DNA of 34,417 bases, taken from assembly GCA_022706785.1 (NCBI GenBank), contig JAKJBW010000021.1, positions 1 to 34,417 on the forward strand. Direction: 5' to 3'. The position numbers and the translations under genes are program-made. Every line of letters starts with the position of its first letter. Within the stretch, counting starts at the first letter, position 1. This DNA comes from Bacillota bacterium. GTDB lineage: Bacteria > Bacillota > Clostridia > UBA1381 > UMGS1253. Positions 9,067 through 15,427 of this stretch are shown here, piece after piece. Below the pieces are notes generated by a model that saw only the letters and a program-made list of their open reading frames with translations, ran no database searches and was not told the DNA's origin.

Positions 9067-9094
9067 TTGAATTTTTTGCAAGTTGTGGTATAAT
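9067..9094 (+). promoter_or_regulatory. Main promoter of the agr-like operon (P2)
   Basis: -35 TTGAAT (9067-9072), 16-nt spacer, -10 TATAAT (9089-9094) with an extended-10 TG (TGGTATAAT). Start predicted near 9101, giving a 17-nt leader that contains the AAGGGGG ribosome site. Confidence 0.68.
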
Positions 9095-9117
9095 AACTAA
9101 ACAAGGGGGACAAACCT

Positions 9118-10200
9118 GTGAAAAATATGTGCATTTTTATGGCAGTATTTTTTCTCTGTTTCACCAGCATGGCTGCTACTCCTGTGTTTGCAAAAAAGAC
9201 TCCGCCTTCAGGCGATTTAACTCAAAAATATGTGTCTTATAAGGGCATATCGCTTTATACAGAAGCTTATAATTACGCTAGTTGCAAAACAAAAGAAGCT
9301 GTCCTCTATCTCCATGGTTTGGGCGGCTCCCATTCAGACGCGGCGTTTTTATATGATTCAGAAAATACATATATGACGATTAGCATGGACATGCCTAATC
9401 ACGGAGGCAGCGGAGCGCTTTCGGTCAATGATATTACATGGAATAACTGTCTTGGCGCTGTTAAAGCGGTTATTGACGCGTACGGGCTTAAAGAGGTCAA
9501 GCTGGTAGGGCATTCCATGGGTGCCGATATGGCTATGATGTATGCCAAAAAATATCCTAAGGATGTTAAAGAATTAGTTTTGCTTGACCGCTCATACTAT
9601 AACTACTCCGATATGGCGCAGTTTAATTTCACCAAGGAATTCTTGAAAGTGGTTGAGTACAATCCCGCTTCGGGTCTTGGCTATGATGCGTTTTGCAAAT
9701 ACCTGGATTTGATTTATTTAAATGATATTACAAAAACATGGGATATCAAGTCAGATGTCCTGTTGCTGGCCGCAAACCCGTATTGGCCCAAGCCGGCTGA
9801 GGGCGAAATGAGCATTGTCGATGTTATCGCCCTGATGAAGCAGTATCCGGAAGCGTTTGGCTTAACGCCGGAGCAGGCTGCGTCGCTTCCTGATCTGACC
9901 CTGCAGAATTTAAACGATTATATGGATGAGCTTGCTTTGAAAATAAGTGAGTTTGACTCGCACAATAAAAGATTTTTTACATTCCAGACACCTTACGAGC
10001 ATGCCATGGTTTATAACGACCTGGCAAAAGACAACCTTAGGGGGTATGTTTTAGAGTACTTTAACAATGGTGAAAAAGGCTTGGCAGTGGAAAAGATAAA
10101 GTGTGACTCCAAGAGAAAAGACAAAAATTATAAAAATGACATAATTCCGGATGACTGGAAAGAACGTGTAAAATCTGTTCAAGCAAGGGTAAAGCGGTAG
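9118..10200 (+). CDS. Secreted alpha/beta hydrolase heading an agr-like operon
   Basis: A 360-aa protein starting at GTG 9118, 8 nt after AAGGGGG. It has a signal peptide (1-25, cut after VFA) and no lipobox. The alpha/beta-hydrolase fold is shown by the oxyanion loop HGLGGS (66-71), a DMPNHGGSG strand-loop (91-99) and the nucleophile elbow GHSMG with Ser133. Asp157 (LLDRS) and His295 (YEHAMV) are candidate triad members but are unconfirmed. The C-terminus is Lys/Arg-rich. Substrate unknown: it could be a lipase or esterase, a peptidase, or an enzyme acting on the lactone signal made by the downstream genes. It is followed after 52 nt by the three other operon genes. Confidence 0.85.
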   Translation: MKNMCIFMAVFFLCFTSMAATPVFAKKTPPSGDLTQKYVSYKGISLYTEAYNYASCKTKEAVLYLHGLGGSHSDAAFLYDSENTYMTISMDMPNHGGSGALSVNDITWNNCLGAVKAVIDAYGLKEVKLVGHSMGADMAMMYAKKYPKDVKELVLLDRSYYNYSDMAQFNFTKEFLKVVEYNPASGLGYDAFCKYLDLIYLNDITKTWDIKSDVLLLAANPYWPKPAEGEMSIVDVIALMKQYPEAFGLTPEQAASLPDLTLQNLNDYMDELALKISEFDSHNKRFFTFQTPYEHAMVYNDLAKDNLRGYVLEYFNNGEKGLAVEKIKCDSKRKDKNYKNDIIPDDWKERVKSVQARVKR

Positions 10201-10252
10201 AGGATGGTATTGTTAGAACACAATTTGCGATGACGGAGGGTGTTTTGATAGC

Positions 10253-10732
10253 ATGTTGAATTTGTCATTTTTAGATTTCGTATTAAGGACTATACCTGAA
10301 GGCGTTATTTATATTTTTGCATTGTATGTGTTTGCCGGTAAGAAGATAGATGTAAAACAGCTTTTATATTCAAGCTTGATTTTATCGGTATATACATTCC
10401 TTGTTCGGGCCATGCCAATTGCGCCATATGTGCACACAATTCTGTTCCTCATTGGATACATTGTGATTGCCGGAGGCATTATTAAGATTAAAATGGTAAA
10501 AGCGATTTCGTTTTGTTTGGTTTCGGTTATCATACTAAGCATATCCGAAATTTTAAATATGTTTCTTGTATCCTCTATTTTTGGTATTCCTTTACCGGAC
10601 GTTCAACCGTTTATGCTTTCACAGGGAACCCTTTTCAAAATTTTATGCGGTTTGCCGTCCTTGTTTATACTGTTATTGGTAGTCTGTATTGTTGGCTTCG
10701 TGAAAAAACATTTATCTAAAAAGGCAGAATAA
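10253..10732 (+). CDS. Polytopic membrane protein resembling the AgrC sensor region, no kinase
   Basis: A 159-aa, very hydrophobic protein with about five membrane segments (roughly 13-28, 36-53, 59-78, 83-106 and 124-150) and a short basic tail, KKHLSKKAE. The N-terminal pattern FLDFVLRTIPEGVIYIFALYVFAGKK resembles the membrane sensor part of AgrC/Spo0B-type histidine kinases. No HisKA or ATPase part follows; the frame stops and agrB begins 2 nt later. GGAGGGTG precedes ATG 10253. Inference: a signal-binding or immunity-type partner, or an accessory to AgrB. Alternatively it is an unrelated small membrane protein. Confidence 0.62.
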   Translation: MLNLSFLDFVLRTIPEGVIYIFALYVFAGKKIDVKQLLYSSLILSVYTFLVRAMPIAPYVHTILFLIGYIVIAGGIIKIKMVKAISFCLVSVIILSISEILNMFLVSSIFGIPLPDVQPFMLSQGTLFKILCGLPSLFILLLVVCIVGFVKKHLSKKAE

Positions 10733-10734
10733 CT

Positions 10735-11400
10735 ATGTACTTGATGGACAGGATTTCTAAAAATGTTGCGTCCAAAATGGCAGAGGAATTAAAGCTGGAC
10801 GCCGACAGGCAAGAGGTTATTGCCTACGGTGCTTATGGTATTCTGCAAACCGCATGGTCTGTTTTTCTGATTGCGGTTTTTGGGTTTCTGTTCGGTGTTT
10901 TATGGCAGGCTGTCCTGATATCGTTTTCAGCATCGTATTTAAGAAAATATTCGGGCGGGGCTCATGCCGGGTCGCCCAATAGATGCGCTGTAATTGGGGT
11001 AATCATTTTCGTTCCTTTAGCCTTCGTTGTAAATTGGGTTGCCGGTCTTAACACTATCATTGTTTATTCCATAATCCTTCTTGAATATTTATGTACCTAT
11101 TTTCTTGCGTACAGGTATTGTCCTGTAGACAGTCCCGCTAAACCGATTAAAAAACAGGAAACTATAAAAAGACTGCGAAAAGGCTCATTTTTATTGATTA
11201 CTGTTGCTGCTGTTGCTTCCCTCATACTAGCAGCGATGTATGTTAATAAACCGTTAGTCCTTAAAATTATACTTTGTGTTTCATTTGGACTTGCTTGGCA
11301 AAGCATTACTTTGACTTCCGCGGGGCATCTGATTACCAATAAATTAGATTGTTTCCTGGAGAGGATATCAAAAATGCTGACAGGAGGTGAAAAAGAATGA
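10735..11400 (+). CDS. agrB: AgrB-family autoinducer peptide processing protease
   Basis: Membrane cysteine protease that cleaves the AgrD propeptide and closes its thiolactone ring. The 221-aa protein has about six membrane segments. The catalytic pair stands out in KYSGGAHAGSPNRC: His77 and Cys84, the spacing and numbering known for staphylococcal AgrB. It begins 2 nt after the preceding stop with a weak SD, so translation is probably coupled. Its stop codon overlaps the agrD start (ATGA). The basic loop KPIKKQETIKRLRK (about 137-150) is typical of the family. Confidence 0.93.
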   Translation: MYLMDRISKNVASKMAEELKLDADRQEVIAYGAYGILQTAWSVFLIAVFGFLFGVLWQAVLISFSASYLRKYSGGAHAGSPNRCAVIGVIIFVPLAFVVNWVAGLNTIIVYSIILLEYLCTYFLAYRYCPVDSPAKPIKKQETIKRLRKGSFLLITVAAVASLILAAMYVNKPLVLKIILCVSFGLAWQSITLTSAGHLITNKLDCFLERISKMLTGGEKE

Positions 11401-11531
11401 GTAAATTAACAAAGGTGTGGTTTGCAGCCGGCGCTACGATTCTCACATTGGTTGCATTTATGACAAGCGCATCTGCTTGCTGGTGGTCTTCCTATCAGGC
11501 GGAGACTCCCAAATGCATGAGAGAAGAGTAG
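11397..11531 (+). CDS. agrD: AgrD-like cyclic lactone autoinducer propeptide
   Basis: A 44-codon gene overlapping agrB by 4 nt, behind a perfect AGGAGGTGA ribosome site. It has the three-part AgrD layout: an amphipathic/hydrophobic leader (MSKLTKVWFA to FMTSASA), a ring core beginning at Cys28 (CWWSS) and an acidic, Pro-containing recognition tail (YQAETPKCMREE). Alignment with S. aureus AgrD-I (ring CDFIM, then DEVEVPK) places the tail start at Tyr33 and predicts a five-residue Cys28-Ser32 thiolactone ring. A second Cys at position 40 lies in the tail. Confidence 0.9.
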   Translation: MSKLTKVWFAAGATILTLVAFMTSASACWWSSYQAETPKCMREE

Positions 11532-11532
11532 G

Positions 11533-11562
11533 AAATAAAGGTCGGGAAACCGACCTTTATTT
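11533..11562 (+). terminator. Rho-independent terminator after agrD
   Basis: Perfect 13-bp stem AAATAAAGGTCGG / CCGACCTTTATTT with a GAAA tetraloop, starting two bases after the agrD stop. It closes the hydrolase-membrane protein-agrB-agrD operon. Confidence 0.88.
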
Positions 11563-11631
11563 TAAATTTACCCCTGATTTTATGGGTATAAATTGAAGAT
11601 AAGCTATAATCTACCTATTGGATGTGGTGAA

Positions 11632-13320
11632 ATGCAGAGATTCGAGAGCAATAAAAGAGACAGCGTACAGGATATCATTTCTCTGGTTAAAGTGTTGTCT
11701 TTGTTTTTCTGCGCAATTGCATTTTTCAGCTCAATAGATATTTTTAATGATACAAGCATAGTTGACGCTATACGAAATAATGGCATTATCACATTCTGTT
11801 TATTTTCCGGTATTGTCATTATCATCCTTCAAATGTACATATTTTTTGCCGGCAAGAGTGTTAAACATACGCTTACCAGAAATATAGTAGAAATCGTTTT
11901 GTTTGTGTTCATTTTCACCCTTGTGAATATTATGGTAGGCGAAAGCGCCACCCAATACAAATTTTTGTACCTGTTTATTATCATTACTTCTACAATACAG
12001 CTGGGCATCAATTACGGCATGCCTGTCGCTGTGGCTTCGTCTGTTTTTGTTTTGGGGATCGATATTGCGCATTTCAATTCCAACAGCGTGAATCAGTATT
12101 TTCAGAACGACCTGATACTTGTCGGCGTCTTTATGCTGACTGCCTGGCTGTTGGGATATTACGTTAAGGTTGAGAAAGAATACAGCGCGCATATGTATGA
12201 CCTGGCAAATGTGGATGAGCTGACAGAGGTTTACAATCACAGATATTTTCATGATGCTTTAAACAATGCGCTGGAGGTAGCGGGAAAGTCAGGTGGTTCG
12301 CTCTACCTTTTGCTGATGGATATTGATTCGTTTAAAAACTATAACGATCTGTACGGGCATACAACGGGCGATGATATTTTAAAAAAGGTCGGAAGCATTA
12401 TCTATGGCATTGTGGGGCTTGCCGGCACTGTTGCCCGATACGGCGGAGAGGAATTCGCTGTTATCCTTCCGGACACGGACGAGGAAAAAGCATTTGAGAT
12501 TGCGGAGGCTATCAGAAAGACGATCGAAGAGACAGGCTTCCAGGATGACAGTCATCTTGGCAGCGGCAAGCTGACCATTTCAATAGGCATTTCCGGCTTC
12601 CCGCAAAGAGCGATGACCAAAGAGGATTTGATCAACAACGCCGACGAAGCGCTCTATAGGGCAAAGTATCTCGGAAAGAACAGGGTTGAAGGGTATATTT
12701 CCATCCTGGAAGAAATGAAGATGGAGATTGAGGACAGGCACTACGACCTGATAAGCTCCATAAAGACCCTGATCAATCTAATCAATTTAAGGGATCGCTA
12801 TACATACGGGCATACCGAGCGGGTTGTCATTTTGTGCGAGCTTTTGGGCAATGAGCTAAACCTGAGTAGTGAGGATAAAAAGATATTGAAATTCGGCGCT
12901 TACCTGCACGATATAGGCAAGGTGCAGATAAGCAAAAAGATATTGAACAAGAAAATGCCGCTTACAGCAGAGGAATGGAGCATTGTCAGGCTGCATCCCG
13001 AAAACGGTGCGGAGACCATCAGGCCGGTACGCTCTCTTGCCAAGGTTGTCCCGCTTATTTTGCACCACCATGAAAATTATGACGGCACAGGCTATCCCAC
13101 AGGCCTAAGGGGTGAGCAGATCCCGTATTTGGTCAGGGTTTTGACAGTTGCGGACAGTGTGGACGCGATGACGTCAAACAGGCCGTATAAGCCCAGCAAG
13201 ACGCTTGAAGAGGTGATAGAGGAGCTTTTGTTTTACAGCGGAACACAGTTTGACCCTGAGGTTGCCAACGCTATGATAACGGTGTTGAACAGCAAACTGA
13301 AAAATCAGGTCGGCATATGA
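11632..13320 (+). CDS. Membrane GGDEF and HD-GYP cyclic-di-GMP protein
   Basis: Start taken at ATG 11632 (562 aa) after GGTGA; a TTG at 11593 is the alternative, but a TATAAT at 11605-11610 may be the promoter -10. The N-terminal region holds about six membrane helices (20-185), acting as a sensor. A GGDEF domain follows with DIDSFKNYND and an intact GGEEF (271-275); no RxxD inhibitory I-site precedes it. The HD-GYP domain carries YGHTERV, HDIGK (426-430) and HHHENYDGTGYP (478-489), the full phosphodiesterase signature. It could make and/or degrade cyclic-di-GMP. It lies 100 nt downstream of agrD but after a strong terminator. Confidence 0.94.
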   Translation: MQRFESNKRDSVQDIISLVKVLSLFFCAIAFFSSIDIFNDTSIVDAIRNNGIITFCLFSGIVIIILQMYIFFAGKSVKHTLTRNIVEIVLFVFIFTLVNIMVGESATQYKFLYLFIIITSTIQLGINYGMPVAVASSVFVLGIDIAHFNSNSVNQYFQNDLILVGVFMLTAWLLGYYVKVEKEYSAHMYDLANVDELTEVYNHRYFHDALNNALEVAGKSGGSLYLLLMDIDSFKNYNDLYGHTTGDDILKKVGSIIYGIVGLAGTVARYGGEEFAVILPDTDEEKAFEIAEAIRKTIEETGFQDDSHLGSGKLTISIGISGFPQRAMTKEDLINNADEALYRAKYLGKNRVEGYISILEEMKMEIEDRHYDLISSIKTLINLINLRDRYTYGHTERVVILCELLGNELNLSSEDKKILKFGAYLHDIGKVQISKKILNKKMPLTAEEWSIVRLHPENGAETIRPVRSLAKVVPLILHHHENYDGTGYPTGLRGEQIPYLVRVLTVADSVDAMTSNRPYKPSKTLEEVIEELLFYSGTQFDPEVANAMITVLNSKLKNQVGI

Positions 13321-13370
13321 TGACAGCGTACTGCCGTATGTCCGGCTTGGCGGTAAAATTGTTAAGTCAT

Positions 13371-13414
13371 ACCCCTTTCAGACTGGCCAAAGGCCCTCTG
13401 AGCGGGGTTTTTTT
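13371..13414 (+). terminator. Terminator after the GGDEF/HD-GYP gene
   Basis: Interrupted stem ACCCC...TCAGA..GGCC / GGCC..TCTGA..GGGGT followed by a run of seven T. It begins 50 nt after the stop codon. Confidence 0.75.
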
Positions 13415-13422
13415 ATATGATA

Positions 13423-13617
13423 GGAAGAAATTACGCTAAAATGGGTTGCCGGGCACAGGATCAGAATTACCGCTGACTGCCCGCGCAGGTGCCAGCGGGC
13501 GCGGCCCGCTTTTTTATGCTATGGAAGATTACGCTGAAAACAAGGTACTAAACGGACCACAATCAGCCGGCGGCAATCTTCCCATTCCGACGCCAGCGGG
13601 TACGGCCCGTTTTTTAC
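13423..13617. repeat. Tandem pair of about 100-bp terminator-bearing repeats
   Basis: Two diverged copies with a 100-101 nt period. Each starts with GGAAG...TTACGCT (13423 and 13523) and ends with GCCAGCGGG..CGGCCCG and six T (13491 and 13592). The middle parts differ. The first copy ends in a clean hairpin, AGCGGGC-GCG-GCCCGCT (13494-13510). The region is otherwise non-coding and fills the gap before the cotH-like gene. Confidence 0.6.
13494..13515 (+). terminator. Terminator hairpin in the first repeat copy
   Basis: Perfect 7-bp stem AGCGGGC/GCCCGCT with a GCG loop, followed by TTTTT. Confidence 0.6.
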
Positions 13618-13639
13618 GATGAGCAGATGAAAAAATAAG

Positions 13640-13668
13640 TTGAAAATACCAAAACACTATAGTATACT
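13640..13668 (+). promoter_or_regulatory. Promoter of the cotH-like gene
   Basis: -35 TTGAAA (13640-13645), 17-nt spacer, -10 TATACT (13663-13668). Predicted start near 13675, a 68-nt leader. The match is to the vegetative sigma; I do not see an obvious sigma-E or sigma-K pattern. Confidence 0.6.
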
Positions 13669-13742
13669 AATTATGGGTGTGTTTTCCTGGGAAATTATTT
13701 TTGCCGGAGCGACGAAATGTTTGGTGGTGTGGTATTATAGCC

Positions 13743-15350
13743 ATGTATCAAGTGAAAATTCTAAAGCTTATTTCATATCTTATGGCATGTCTGTTTTTAA
13801 GTGCATGCGCCGTACCTAAAGCGTTGGTGCCGAATGTCAGCTTTTTGAAGCGTGCGGGTCATTCTTCTGCGATACAGGATACCCCTGAGGCATACGCTGC
13901 AGACGATCAGTCAAAGGTGCGGCATTTATATGTCACGGTGACAGCCGGCAGCATATTTGCCCCCAACGTGTCTGAAGCGGGCATACTGCTGCAGGAGGGC
14001 GGTGAAACAGGTCCTGAGGACGGCTATTACGGATATGGCGCTACCGCGCCAAACGCATCCCTTTACATAGTGGGGCAGATAACCAACAGGCCGGGACAGG
14101 ACTCATATAAGATTGTTTTAAGCGATCCCGACAAGCCTTTTTACGGCAGCAAAGTGCTGAATCTGAATAAAAGCCTTACCGACGCCACGCAGCTAAAAAC
14201 CAAGCTTGCTTTTGATTATTATAGAAAAATCCCAAATCTTGTAGGCGCACGCACCCAGTTTGTGACCCTGCATGTCAGGAACGCGTCGGGGGGAGCCGGC
14301 TTCGTCGACTGCGGCTTGTATACCAATGTAGAGGAAATCGACGCCGATTATCTGAAAAATCACGGGCTTAACGCCGGCGGGGCATTATATCAGGCGAAGT
14401 ATTTTGAATTCACCCAGTTTAAGGATGCGTCGGAGAATCAGGGTGAAGCGGGCTATGATAAAGAAAATTTTGAAAACATCATACAAGTCCGTGCAAACGG
14501 TGACAATACCCGGTTCTTTCAGATGCTGGAGGATATGGATAATACAAATTTGAGTAATGAGGGTGTGTTCGGGCGCTATTTTAACCGGGATAACTACCTT
14601 TCATGGTTGGCGGCAAACGTCATTATGGGCAATCTGGATGCCAATGCGCGCAATTTCCTGCTCTACAGTCCGCCGGGAGCGTTAACGTGGTATCTGCTGC
14701 CGTGGGATAACGCCACGTCATTCGGCTATTACCGCCAGGAAGGCAGTGACGGTGTTGAGCTGCCGCCGTGGCGGACGGGTATATCAAATTACTGGGGCTC
14801 CGGGGTACATAAACGGTTTTTGGCTGACGCTAAAAATGTGGCTGCTTTATCGGATAAGATAGAAGAAATGAAGGCGATGATCAATCCGGACAATACCCTG
14901 GCTATGCTTAAGGAATATTACAGCGTTGCGGGGAAGTATATCGATCAGAGCCCGGAGCAAATGGAAGCGGAAATGAACCGCATCGCACAGGAAACGCAAA
15001 AAAATATTGATCGGTATTACAGCTCGCTTTATCTGCCCATGCCGGTATTTACGGTCGGGCCGCTTGAGCGTGACGATGAGCACTGTTTCACCTGCCAGAG
15101 CGGGGTAAGCCTTGCCGGCGGCGGCGTTTATTATGATTTTGTTTTAGGGTTCGATCCTGATTTTAACCAGAAAATTGAGCAGATAGAAGACTCTGCCTTA
15201 AATGAGTTTTTTGTGAAACGGCTACCGCCGGGGACGTATTACTACAAGATAATACTGAAAAATGATAACGGGGATACCCAACTGTCATTTGACAGGTATG
15301 TAGACAGTGATAAAATTTACTATGGCGTAAGACAGGTTGTGATTAAATAA
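13743..15350 (+). CDS. CotH-family protein kinase-like lipoprotein
   Basis: CotH proteins are atypical protein kinases that phosphorylate spore-coat proteins; related ones occur as surface lipoproteins. I start at ATG 13743 (535 aa) so that a lipoprotein signal with lipobox LSAC (Cys22) results; the SD is weak. Family blocks are KVLNLNKSLTDATQLKTKLAFDYY (138-160), GLYTNVEEID (191-200), WLAANVIMGNLDANARNFLLY (288-308, candidate catalytic Asp299) and WYLLPWDNATSFGY (316-329, candidate metal Asp322). After about 440 an additional C-terminal domain resembles an extracellular beta-sandwich. It is followed after 77 nt by a membrane protein gene, likely in one operon. Confidence 0.85.
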   Translation: MYQVKILKLISYLMACLFLSACAVPKALVPNVSFLKRAGHSSAIQDTPEAYAADDQSKVRHLYVTVTAGSIFAPNVSEAGILLQEGGETGPEDGYYGYGATAPNASLYIVGQITNRPGQDSYKIVLSDPDKPFYGSKVLNLNKSLTDATQLKTKLAFDYYRKIPNLVGARTQFVTLHVRNASGGAGFVDCGLYTNVEEIDADYLKNHGLNAGGALYQAKYFEFTQFKDASENQGEAGYDKENFENIIQVRANGDNTRFFQMLEDMDNTNLSNEGVFGRYFNRDNYLSWLAANVIMGNLDANARNFLLYSPPGALTWYLLPWDNATSFGYYRQEGSDGVELPPWRTGISNYWGSGVHKRFLADAKNVAALSDKIEEMKAMINPDNTLAMLKEYYSVAGKYIDQSPEQMEAEMNRIAQETQKNIDRYYSSLYLPMPVFTVGPLERDDEHCFTCQSGVSLAGGGVYYDFVLGFDPDFNQKIEQIEDSALNEFFVKRLPPGTYYYKIILKNDNGDTQLSFDRYVDSDKIYYGVRQVVIK

Positions 15351-15427
15351 CCCTGTCTTTTGTCCGCGTATATTTGCGAAAACATTATGTCGTGGGGAAA
15401 ACCGGCTGCGGGAAGGGTTGCAAAAAG

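Noticed and set aside
13423..13617. CRISPR array
   Set aside because: Only two diverged 100-nt units with terminator hairpins; there are no short identical repeats or unique spacers of constant size.
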